DNA of 64,000 nucleotides from Nipponacmea schrenckii (Eukaryota; Mollusca; Gastropoda; Lottiidae). The position numbers and the translations under genes are program-made. How positions within the stretch are numbered: position 1 is the first letter of the stretch; each line of letters opens with the position of its first letter. A model generated the notes under the pieces. The model searched no databases and had not been told where the DNA came from. It saw only the letters and a program-made list of their open reading frames with translations. The DNA lies in contig CM060199.1 of assembly GCA_030562195.1 (NCBI GenBank), forward strand, positions 26,866,338-26,930,337, written 5' to 3'. Below, piece by piece: positions 11,690 to 20,383 of the stretch.

Positions 11690-12167
11690 GTTTCTTTTTC
11701 AATTTTTTATGTTCTATTTTTAATGATTCAATTTTTGTTAACAATTCATCGAATATTTCATTAAATTCTTCGAGTTCCTCTATGGTAATTGTTTTATCAG
11801 ATTTGCTTCTTTCGAAAAAAATAAATAATTTATCTAAATATGTTCTTATTAAATTTGATATGGTTTTGTCATATATTTTCTTTTTAGAGGTAAACCCAAT
11901 AGTAATTAAACCACATGAAGATGTTTGAATAGCTGTAAGAGCTCCTAGGATAGTTGGAATAAATATTGGAAGAGAAATACTTGCTGTTATAGTAGTTGCT
12001 GTTGCTATAAGACAAGCTGATGTAACACTTACAGTTTTAAAAGTAGTGTCTATCTTACTCCAACATTTTGTTAACTTTTTGTAATGATTGAATTCTCCTT
12101 CTAACTCTTTTTGTTTACGCATCATAACAACTTGTAAATTCTGTGTGTTTAACTCTTCGGTATTCAT
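11682..12167 (-). CDS. Polinton membrane protein (161 aa)
   Basis: This is a complete frame with ATG at 12167 and stop at 11682. It has an N-terminal charged helix (residues 1-45), a hydrophobic glycine/threonine-rich segment long enough for one or two membrane spans (about residues 46-85, with LIATATTITASISLPIFIP), then a charged coiled-coil-like C-terminus ending in lysines. Proteins with this layout recur in animal Polintons beside PolB; their role is unknown, possibly an internal virion membrane or lytic function. It overlaps the PolB N-terminal frame by 8 bp, a compact virus-like arrangement. It is one of the few unbroken frames in this element. Confidence 0.6.
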   Translation of the reverse strand: MNTEELNTQNLQVVMMRKQKELEGEFNHYKKLTKCWSKIDTTFKTVSVTSACLIATATTITASISLPIFIPTILGALTAIQTSSCGLITIGFTSKKKIYDKTISNLIRTYLDKLFIFFERSKSDKTITIEELEEFNEIFDELLTKIESLKIEHKKLKKKHD

Positions 12168-12169
12168 TT

Positions 12170-12986
12170 TTTAAGAATTAAATTAACTGTATTTGTGATA
12201 AACCAATGTTTCTCGTAAACATAAATATTCGATGGCCTTTGTTTTTATAACCAAGATATTCTATAACAATTGTTATCTCTAATTGAGGTTTATAATTAAC
12301 ATTTTTAGGTAAAAGTCTTGACTCTGGTATCAGTTATGTTATACTTTCTATTTTAAAACGTGCAATGTAATCTCTATTTTCATCATTTTCTTTTATAAAT
12401 ATGGGAACTGTTACAAATGTTTTATTTACTTGAGATTTATGAATATCAATTGAAGTAAAAATAAAATCTTATATGTTCAAATTCTTTCCATTTCAAAAAT
12501 GTATATTTTTTTCTTCCTTCCTTTTGTAAATCCTTATTATTTATCAAATTTACACTTAGTGGTTTTTCATTTGTCATTAATATCAAATCTAGGAAATATA
12601 AATGGTATTCAGTAACAAGAAGTGGTATTAACTACACTATTTAGAACTAAGTTACCAATATCAAAAGTCATATTCCAATGCATCGACAAAATCTGTATCA
12701 AGTTTGATTTCGATAGGTTTTCTGTTTTTACTACTATCTACAGAAAACGTATTAACCATTTCGTTTTTTCCTCCCTTTGTTATTGTGAAAATTTGTACAG
12801 TATAAAATACATCAAATAGATTTAGATTTAGTATACGTTTTATATATTCATTTTTAATTACTGATTTTATTTTCAATTTAAAAGGAAATAATATAGTAAT
12901 AGTCACACCAAAATTACCTGTCGAATTCAACTCAAATTTTGCAACGTTACTTTTCTCAAAAACAGCTTTAAATTTAGATGGTTCAA
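12170..12986 (-). pseudogene. Decayed Polinton frame(s), unidentified
   Basis: Minus-strand codons look coding in patches: 12661-12930 encodes STGNFGVTITILFPFKLK and LFDVFYTVQIFTITKGG, beta-strand-like sequence. Another patch near 12200-12450 includes FIKENDENRDYIARF. Stops and shifts separate them. They could be the C-terminal knob of the adjacent fibre-like protein or a separate structural protein. I cannot assign them. Confidence 0.4.
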
Positions 12987-14390
12987 TTAATTACAAAATA
13001 CATATTTTGCAACAAATCCATACTTTTCTAAAATACCATCATTAAAGGGTAAAGTAAAATAAGTTTCTTTAGGTAGAAAATTTTTATTAATTTCTTGAAT
13101 CATTTTTTCATTTTTTATGTCTCTTGTCTCAATTTTTCGATCTAATTGAAATATTAATGATCTTAATCTCTCTAACTGTGCTTTGTCTACTACATTAGCC
13201 AATTGCTGTTCGATATAGGTTTTAATTTCTGTTAGTTCATTGATATCATTTAGTTTAGTTTCTAAATCAGATAATTCTTGTTTTAATTTGTCTTCGCTTA
13301 TACCTGGTTTAATATTAGCTATTAGTTGATTTACATTTTCATCTAATTGGGTTATTAATAAATTTACATTTTCTAACTGAGATTTATCGGCTACATTAAC
13401 TAATTGTTGTTGAATATAGGTTTTAATTTCTGCTAGCTCGTTGTTATTATTAGTTTCTAATTTAGACAATTCTAGTTTCAGTCTTTCTTCGCTTATACCT
13501 GGTTTAATATTATCTAGTAGTTGTTTCAAATCTATTTTCTCTTTTGTAATTCTATCATCTAATTTGGATATTAATGAAATTCAATTCTGTAACCGAGTTT
13601 TATCAACCACATTAGCCAATTGCTGATCGATATAGGTTTTAATTTCTGTTAATTCATTGTTATCATTTAGTTTCGTCTCTAGATTAGTTAATTCTTGTTT
13701 TAATTTTTCTTCGCTTATACCTGGTTTAATGTTACTTATTAGATCTTTAACATTTGATTTTTGCTTTGTAATTTTATCGTCTAGTTGAGATATTAATAAA
13801 TTTAAATTTTGTAATTGAGATTTATCAACCACATTAACTAATTGTTGTTGAATATAGGTTTCAATTTCTGTTAGTTCATTATCATCATTGAGTTTCGTTT
13901 CAAGATTAGCTAATTCTTGTTTCAATCGTTCTTCATTTATACCTGGTTTAATGTTACCTCTCAGTTGTTTAATATCTGATTTTTGTTTTGTAATTTTTTC
14001 GTCTAGTTGTGATATTAATAAATATATTCTATCCAACTGAGTTTTATCGACTATATTAGTTAATTGTTGTTGATAACTTTCTAGTTTTTTATGATGTGAA
14101 TCTAAAAGTTTTTGATGATTTTCTAATTGGTTTTTACTATCTTTATCTAATACAGTTATTTTTTGATGTAAACTTTTAGTTGTTTGACTTAAATGAGCTT
14201 TATTTATTGCATCTTTTTTCTGTTGAGGAAATCTTAAATTAGTTATTTTGAAATTATTCATATATATATCACCTTGAAGTGTGTCTCCCGTTTGATCTAC
14301 AAAATATGGTTTGAATTTATTAAGCGTTAATGTAGGAGCATCATTCTTTAAGTTTCCTAGACCAAATTTATTTGCCATTTTTTTAAACAA
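12987..14390 (-). pseudogene. Polinton fibre-like protein with coiled-coil repeats, one nonsense codon
   Basis: Reading from ATG 14390, the N-terminus has GDTLQGDIYMNNFKITNL followed by KKDAINKAHL. This is the pattern of phage and virus fibre proteins (a GDL-MNN-I-NL module followed by an AV/INK module). About four tandem repeats of 65-74 residues follow, each beginning NIKPGISEE(R/K)LK and containing ETKLND-NELTEIKTYI, QQLVNVVDKSQL and LISQLD, strongly heptad-like. The frame is continuous through a single TGA at 13581-13583 and ends at 12987. The expected role is a trimeric surface spike. It lies between the protease and the membrane-protein region, in the same orientation. Confidence 0.65.
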
Positions 14391-14399
14391 GATTTAATA

Positions 14400-14795
14400 C
14401 TATTTGTTCAAATGGTTTACCTAAACTTAATTGATATAAAGCCCAAAGAGAGAGTTGTCCACAAAATTTATCTCCTGGTTTTGAATTTGAAAAGTAGAAC
14501 ATTTTATTGGACCATAATTCAAATCAATAATTTATTTAGTTGGATCTAATCCATATGAATCAAAAAAATACATTGAATCTCCTCTGAATAAAGCAGAATG
14601 ATGAACGCCTTTTTGATCTGAAGTATGGATATTAGTTATAGCATAAAACTTTGTTTTATTTTTTAGAGATGATATTTCATCACGCATACAGTAGTAAAAA
14701 GGTTTTATGTCTAATTCTTCTGCCCATCTGATTAATTGAAAATTTGTGGTAGTATCAGTTCCGTATTTTTGTAAGAATTCTTCGAAAGTAATCAT
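14400..14795 (-). pseudogene. Polinton adenain-like cysteine protease
   Basis: From ATG 14795 the frame encodes TTNFQLIRWAEELDIKPFYY, then the catalytic His in GVHHSAL and the acidic residue in FFDSYG, all in the order of adenovirus-type maturation proteases. The frame ends at 14532. The catalytic Cys region survives in another frame, with the Cys codon at 14461-14463 followed by GQLSLWALYQLS. A frame break therefore lies between 14480 and 14532. The enzyme would process virion precursors. It starts 4 bp after the integrase C-terminal frame ends. Confidence 0.8.
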
Positions 14796-14798
14796 TTC

Positions 14799-15372
14799 TT
14801 AAAAATCAGTTTTTTGAAGTTCGTTTTGATAAAATCTACCCAAGATTTCTTCACCATGTAAATCTACTAAACTGTAAGTTGGTGGTGAAGTTTTATTAAC
14901 TTTATCGATAATAAAGATTTCATTTGTCCAATATCCAACATAACCTTTTTCGAATTTACTTTTATATTTATAAATACGAACTCGATCTCCAACTTTAAAT
15001 TTGAGTTTAATATTTAAATTCAAAATTGTTTTGTGTATTAATTGATTTTATAATATCTGGATTTTTTTAAGCTTCTGTAGGAGTAACTTTTATAGACGAA
15101 TGAATTTTATTATTATATTCATCGACAACAATGGGTAATATTTTAAGCCATTTTTGAGAATTCAATTCTGTGAACTTTTTGAATAATTTGTTTTTTAGAG
15201 TTCTGTTAAATCTCTCAATTACTACAGCTTTACCTTCGTTATATGTACTGTAAATTTCAAGCCCTAAAGATTTCATAGTTTTATTATAAAATTCTGTTCC
15301 TTGATCTACCCATAACTTTTTGGGTTTTCTATGTTAATCAAATCAGCTGACCAGATATCATCTTTGGCAAAT
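14799..15372 (-). pseudogene. Polinton retrovirus-type integrase, C-terminal half with internal deletion
   Basis: The 74-residue frame at 14799-15023 is the C-terminal SH3/chromo-like domain (KVGDRVRIYKYKS, GYWTNEIFIIDKV). 15067-15276 is the end of the catalytic core with the third acidic residue in VVIERFNRTLKN. Upstream, the second Asp lies in WVDQGTEFY (about 15290-15316) and the first in DDIWSADL (about 15343-15366). Normally some 50-60 residues separate these two Asp blocks. Here they are only about ten codons apart and in different frames, so most of the core between them is deleted. The N-terminal part continues leftward in the gene to 15481 and, beyond the LINE, at 17280. Confidence 0.85.
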
Positions 15373-15480
15373 ACTTTCACTTTTAAAAAGTTTTTAGTTT
15401 TTCTGAATTCTTTATGAATTTCATCTGCTAATCCCATACCCAATTTCATTTTTGATTTTAATAATCTTATGATTAATGCT

Positions 15481-17279
15481 CTTTCAACTTTTTAAATCCA
15501 AGACCGTCTGCATGCATTTCTGTAAACGAAGAGGTTTGCACCTTGACCCAGTGCTACGTTTGGACAATGCTGTCGTTCCTGTTGTACAGGAATTTAAATT
15601 CCTTGGTCTTACATTTGACAGAAAGCTTTCTTTCCGTCCACACATTAAAATCCTCAAGAACAAATGTCTGAAAGCTCTCAACATACTAAGAGTCTTATCC
15701 AACACTGACTGGGGAGCCGACCGTAAGGTCCTCCTCCGATTATATCGAGCTTTGGTTCGATCCAAGCTCGATTATGGGTGCCAGGTGTATGGTTCAGCTC
15801 GTCCATCCTACCTCAACCTTGACACCATACACAACCAAGGACTTAGAATCAGTTTAGGCGCTTTTCGCACAACTCCAGTTGAAAGTCTGTACGTCGAGGC
15901 TAACGAACCCTCATTGTACGACAGACGTGACAGACTTTCACTGCAGTACGCAATAAAAATAGCATCTTTGCCATATCATCCGGCTCAACGCCCCGTATTT
16001 AGTCCTTATTTTGAGCATTTGTACGAGGCAAAGCCTCGTGCAATTTCTTCTTTTGGAGTCCGCATTCAACCACTTTTGTCAGCGGCTGGTATCAGCCACG
16101 GCAGTATTGCGGACTTCATAATGACCACAATTCCACCTTGGTCAATTTCTCCATTTCAGATAGACTTTAGTCTATCACGCAATAAGAAGTCACAGACAAG
16201 CTCGATCGTCTTCAAGTCGAAATTTCTTGAATTAAGGGCTAAATATGGGGATTATGCTCCTTTCTATACAGATGGGTCCAAGGATGGTGATAAGGTGGCA
16301 GCTGCAACAGTGACACCATCCGAAGTCCTGTCTGTATCTCTTCCACCAGCGGCCTCTATTTTTACTGCAGAACTCGTTGCCATTTTACAGGCACTCGAGT
16401 TCTTTCAGTCCTCATCATCATTTAAAAAATGTATTATCTATTCTGATTCTCTGTCCGCATTACAAGCTATTCATAACATCCAGCTTGTGCACCCAATAAT
16501 CGGAGATATTTACAAGCTCTCTGGGCCAAAAAAGGACATTGTCCTTTGTTGGCTCCCCAGTCACATGGATATACGGGGGAATGACCGGGCAGATGCGGCG
16601 GCTAAGGCTGCTTTGTCACTGCCGGTCTCCCCCTTTTCCTTGCCTTACACCGACTTTAAGTCGGTGATAAGGACTTTTATTTTGCAACGATGGCAGCAAA
16701 AATGGGATGCTGCAGATACAAACAAACTTCATGCCATCAAGCCTCTTTTGGGGGATTGGCCATCCTCCTATTGTGCCAACAGGAGAAATGAAGTTGTTTT
16801 GTGTCGCTCTCGTCTTGGACCTCAACCAGTCTGTGAGCATTGCCAGGTTCGCCTGACAGTGAAACACATTCTGATTGAGTGCACGCATCTCAAACCTATA
16901 AGATCTCAGCACTACCGTGCTAGATCCTTGTTCCATCTGTTTGCGCAACCTTCTCTTTATGAGAAGGTTGTCGCTTTTTTAAAACAGACTAATCTGTATT
17001 TTAAATTTTAAAATATATTTTGTGTTATAGTTTTGTTTTTGCTATTTTGTTTTTAGCCCATTTTTAGCCCATTTTGGGTTACAACCATTCTGTGATATTG
17101 TTTTTAGCATTGTTTTGTTGCCCTTTTTGGGGTTTCTGTGATGGTTTTTATTTTACTGTATTGATTTTCTAGTTTTAATTTTTGTTTTTATTTTAAATCG
17201 TATTCAAGTGCTATATAGCCTGTTTTGGTGCTGATTCACTTTAATACATTTCATTTCATTTCATTTCTTTCAACTTTTT
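15481..17279 (+). mobile_element. 5'-truncated I-group LINE inserted in the Polinton, with 13-bp target duplication
   Basis: The element body is 15494-17266. The identical 13-mer ctttcaacttttt lies at 15481-15493 and 17267-17279, the signature of target-primed reverse transcription. The 3' end is a short (cattt)n-type tail rather than poly(A). The 5' end is truncated within ORF2. Removing the insert and one duplication leaves the Polinton reading frame on the minus strand in phase, which shows the Polinton was there first. Confidence 0.95.
15494..17011 (+). CDS. LINE ORF2 C-terminus: RT thumb and RNase H (5' truncated)
   Basis: The frame is open for about 500 codons. The ATG at 15476 belongs to the Polinton flank, so the true start is missing. 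After RT-thumb sequence (FKFLGLTFDRKLSF, LDYGCQVYGSARPSYL) comes a complete RNase H: FYTDGSKDG (first Asp), FTAELVAI (Glu), IIYSDSLSAL (second Asp) and HMDIRGNDRADAAAK (His and last Asp). A CCHC-like tail, CEHCQVRLTVKHILIEC, follows. The segment between CRSRLGP and this tail seems about 15-20 residues shorter than usual, so a small deletion is likely. RNase H after RT places it in the I group. The product is not functional without endonuclease and palm. Confidence 0.9.
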   Translation, partial: KSKTVCMHFCKRRGLHLDPVLRLDNAVVPVVQEFKFLGLTFDRKLSFRPHIKILKNKCLKALNILRVLSNTDWGADRKVLLRLYRALVRSKLDYGCQVYGSARPSYLNLDTIHNQGLRISLGAFRTTPVESLYVEANEPSLYDRRDRLSLQYAIKIASLPYHPAQRPVFSPYFEHLYEAKPRAISSFGVRIQPLLSAAGISHGSIADFIMTTIPPWSISPFQIDFSLSRNKKSQTSSIVFKSKFLELRAKYGDYAPFYTDGSKDGDKVAAATVTPSEVLSVSLPPAASIFTAELVAILQALEFFQSSSSFKKCIIYSDSLSALQAIHNIQLVHPIIGDIYKLSGPKKDIVLCWLPSHMDIRGNDRADAAAKAALSLPVSPFSLPYTDFKSVIRTFILQRWQQKWDAADTNKLHAIKPLLGDWPSSYCANRRNEVVLCRSRLGPQPVCEHCQVRLTVKHILIECTHLKPIRSQHYRARSLFHLFAQPSLYEKVVAFLKQTNLYFKF

Positions 17280-17602
17280 CTCTAAAAGTAGGATTTGGAA
17301 TGGATTCTAATTCTTTAATCATTTGTTTGTCTGCTTCTTGTCGAAATTGTAAGTCTTCATTTCTGTATAGTTTGTCGTGTTGAAGTGCAGCAGCATCAAC
17401 TCTATTAACAGGTTCTTCACCTGGTTTTGGATTATCATTTTCATCTAGTCGTAAATCTAACCTAGTTCCCGGACCAGTGTAATTATGACCTGGAAGATGT
17501 TTCTCACCTTTATATTTAGCCCATGGAAAACCGGGAAGTTTAGTTAGAGATTTTTGAATGTCTCCTGATCCGAAATAAGTGTAGGGGAGTGAATGTTTAT
17601 TA
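17280..17602 (-). pseudogene. PLA2-like domain fused in frame to Polinton integrase N-terminus
   Basis: From about 17602 downward a continuous frame encodes a small glycine-rich lead, then LPGHNYTGPGT (a Ca-loop-like PGxxYxGPG block, about 17467-17496) and NRVDAAALQHDKLYRN with the HDxxY catalytic motif of parvovirus-type phospholipase A2 (His-Asp codons near 17377-17382). The frame then runs with no stop across the LINE insertion point into 15493-15343. There it becomes the start of the integrase core (GLADEIHKEF, then DDIWSADL). PLA2 domains occur in several virus groups and in some Polinton-like elements. The apparent fusion may be real or may reflect a deletion that joined two genes. Confidence 0.65.
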
Positions 17603-17715
17603 AAGACATTTTTGGTCTTTGTTTTTAGTTACAAAGGATGTAACCTTTGGTATAAGGGACATCAATCCAGAGAAGAAACCATCGCCAGTGTAATTGAACT
17701 TTTCCTTTTCATGTT
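17603..17715 (-). other. Possible N-terminal lead of the PLA2-containing protein
   Basis: The minus strand encodes FNYTGDGFFSGLMSLIPKV before a frame break near 17605. The Gly-rich amphipathic style resembles core or pore-forming peptides near PLA2 in related elements. Support is slight. Confidence 0.3.
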
Positions 17716-18189
17716 TTAAAGGGATAATAGGCGTTAGAACGAACATAAAAATTTAAGGTCACTCAAATTTGGACAACAACAGTATATATCCATCAGTGGA
17801 CTTACCTATACATCAAAATCCCTCTAAAATCCGATAAATCCCCAAAATAAAGTAGTTAATCATAAAACGCTTGAGACATCCATCAAGCGATTTTCAAATC
17901 GTGTAAATATAAAGGGAAGTAACTCTAACATGTGGGTTTTCACGCGTCCTTGACCCCTACTGTTGAATTCCACAATGGTGTTTTAGCGTTGATTTACCAG
18001 ACGCTTTTATTCTCAAACTGAATGGAATCGTCGCTGGCTCACTTTTTTTAAAAATTCCGAATATATTTCTATTGTGGCTTTTTAAAATTTGGTAAAGTGT
18101 GGGATGCATACTTATTTAACTAATAGTCAATATGAAACTTAAATATAAGCCGTAGGACGAGTGTATTCTAACGCCTATTATCCCTTTAA
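17716..18189. mobile_element. TTAA-flanked MITE (466 bp)
   Basis: The 22-bp ends, AGGGATAATAGGCGTTAGAA onward and their exact inverted copy, face each other at 17720 and 18185. TTAA flanks both sides (17716-17719 and 18186-18189). TTAA target duplication is typical of piggyBac and Kolobok families. No coding sequence. The element at 31296-31726 has similar AGGGAT ends and TTAA flanks. Confidence 0.85.
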
Positions 18190-19530
18190 AATCAATCCCA
18201 TATTTTTAATATGGTAGATTTGATAATTTGGAATTCTCGAATAAAGGGAAATAACTCTTTTGTGAATTAGAAGCTTCAGACCACAATGGATTTTTAACAA
18301 CCAAGTACGTGGAAAGGTTATATTTGTTTTGCAGGGGAAGGGGGTGGGGTAGGAGTTAAGGAAGCCATTTTGATGGTCAGAGTTGTGGAATGTTTTTTCC
18401 ATTAATTGGTTTGTCCGTAGAAGAAATCACGGGAAGTTGAAGAAGAATTTCAACAGTTCAAAGATATCAAGCTTTGGAAACATGCCACTTCAAAATGGGT
18501 TTCATAGTAGTCACACAAAACTTAAAACTCTTCGCCCACTTCTTCCTTCTATCAATCTGATCCTGGATGAAATGAAAACATATAAGAGATAGGAAGACAA
18601 AGAGAAAGTTACTCTTACAAGAGAAGGAATTCATGATAGACCAGAAAATATTCTGAGATATTCCTTTATACAACATTAATAAAGATAAATCCAAGATATA
18701 AATTCTTCACCCCTTTTCATGTTAATCCTTCAAAGCGAAATAAATTCGAAAGTCTCGTAGAATTAACTAAGGGAGAATGGGGGGGATTTTGTTGGTATAA
18801 ATCGTGATAATAATATATTATGGAGATCATCCAAATTTTTATCTCAGGGTAGAACTCCAACAATATTATAAAAATGAATGATTTCATATCAATTCTTTCC
18901 CTTTATTGTTAACGTACAGAGCGAAATAAATTCGAAAGTCTCGTAGAATTAACTAGGGATTTTTTTGATAAGCATATGCGATTATAAGGTTATATATAGA
19001 TGAATACAATGAATGATTTATACCACAAAATTAATATATAAAGGATCAAGGATTTATCTTCATTAATGTTATATGTTAGAAATCAAAGAAAAAACTATGG
19101 TGTATCACAAATTTCCTCTCATGTAAATTTCACTCTTTTCATCTACCTTCTCAAATCTTGTCTCCACCATCCTTTTGGTCAAAAGATAGAATTTGGGATC
19201 GGTGAGTGAAAACACTTAAAGTTTGAGTATAACGACACAGAAACACAACTTGAAGAACACTTTCCTTACCCCGACATCCTGACTATCAAAATATCTCAAT
19301 CAAAATCCGATAATCCCTTCATTAGACAGATTAATTAACAAAAAACACAGACCACTTATAAAACCCTGTTATATGTTTCAAAATGGCTTCCTTAACTGAG
19401 TACAATAGCTGTCACCTACTGCGCAGTAAATAAATAAAGTTCTAGAATATTCTAGAATGTTTATTGTTAAGAGAATATTGATTAAACAATTAAATGATGT
19501 AACAGACGAATGGGCAATGAGTGGGCAAAT
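18190..19530. repeat. No gene; contains a direct repeat pair
   Basis: Unassigned sequence. A motif of about 38 bp (starting gcgaaataaattcgaaag) occurs at 18736-18774 and again at 18919-18957, in direct orientation with one difference. The rest shows short mollusc-style aaagggaaataactc motifs. Confidence 0.6.
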
Positions 19531-19606
19531 AGTAGTAATAGAGCTTACAGATATCCGGTAGCTCGGAGCGGAGCGAAGCCGGATATCTGTAAGCTCTATT
19601 ACTACT
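19531..19606. repeat. Perfect 28-bp hairpin with 20-base loop
   Basis: Arms 19531-19558 and 19579-19606 are exact inverted copies (outer end agtagtaatagagctt, inner end atatccgg). The loop, tagctcggagcggagcgaag, is GC-rich in an AT-rich setting. It may be the fused ends of an internally deleted DNA element. Confidence 0.9.
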
Positions 19607-19659
19607 CTCGTTTCACTTTATTTTAGACTAAAACCAAGTTTTTTTTTTAATTATCGCAC

Positions 19660-19930
19660 CAACTAACTTGTCATATGGCTTCACTTTGTCACCCCTGTCC
19701 ATCCGTTGGCCCGTCAGTCCACAATTGGCTTTTGAACGCAATAGAGACGATTAACAGTTTTCATCGGATTTCAATGGAATTTTGTATGATCAGTTATTGG
19801 GTGAGATTTCTCTTAAATGCACCAAAATTGACTTTCGAACACAACAGAAAAGTTATATTTGAGTTTCAACCTGTGTTGAAAAAAAAAAGATGGGTGTATC
19901 TTGCTAGGCAATTGTTTACGGATTTTTGTT
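19660..19930 (+). repeat. Dispersed 'gtccgtcc / cacaattggctt' repeat, 5' part
   Basis: The motif order (cccctgtccatccg, gtccacaattggctt, gagac, ttttcatcggattt, caatggaattttgta) is the same as in the arrays at 52210-54060, 47280-48320 and 55890-56800. The plus-strand frame 19675-19941 is a by-product. Confidence 0.7.
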
Positions 19931-19979
19931 TACCTCAATAGAAATATCGATTATACTCTAATTTTTTTTTATTTAATAG

Positions 19980-20251
19980 GTCTTCATGATGGCATCCTGT
20001 TAGGGGATTCAGGTTACCCTTGTCTCGTCTACTTGATGACACCATTTTTGAATCTTGCAAATAGAGCCGAAGAAACCTTTACCACCAGCTTGTGCCGGAC
20101 AAGGGTGCTAATTGAACAAACATTTGGAATTTTAAAGAGACGTTTTTCTTTACTGCATTTCGGAATAAGGAGTACACTTCAGCAAGCTGTTATTTTTATT
20201 ACCACGTGTGTAATTCTTCATAATCTTGGGATTGATAGGGGGACGTTTTAG
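19980..20251 (+). pseudogene. PIF/Harbinger transposase, C-terminal exon
   Basis: An acceptor (tttttttttatttaatag) ends at 19979. The exon encodes ILLGDSGYPCLVYLMTPF (second catalytic Asp), VLIEQTFGILKRRFSLLHFG (the catalytic Glu block) and a FITTCVILHNLGI tail, all hallmark HARBI1-type DDE sequence. The first Asp and everything upstream are missing; a dispersed repeat sits immediately before. The exon ends at 20251 with a stop, and the following frame looks decayed. It faces the Myb-like gene on the other strand, the usual convergent pairing of Harbinger elements. Confidence 0.85.
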
Positions 20252-20383
20252 TTAATGATAAAGATTTTTTAGATTCAGATCATGATAAAGATAATAGAAA
20301 TTTTGATGCCATTATGACAGCAGATGGGCTAAAGAAAAGGAGTGAAATTGCTAGGAATTTTTTTTCATGAAGTTTTCTTTTAT

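Larger units (their letters stand above)
6955..17715. mobile_element. Degraded Maverick/Polinton, interrupted by a LINE
   Basis: A contiguous set of genes diagnostic of Polintons is present. On the plus strand are ATPase, a small conserved protein and a penton-like capsid protein. On the minus strand are PolB, a membrane protein, a fibre-like protein, an adenain-like protease, integrase and a PLA2-like domain. The left limit is set at the peptide GDGLFLSKYKGEGI (about 6970), of the glycine-rich style seen in Polinton structural proteins. The right limit is set just before the TTAA-flanked element at 17720. I did not find the terminal inverted repeats or the 6-bp target duplication. Most genes carry frameshifts or stops. 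I found no double-jelly-roll major capsid gene. Confidence 0.9.
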
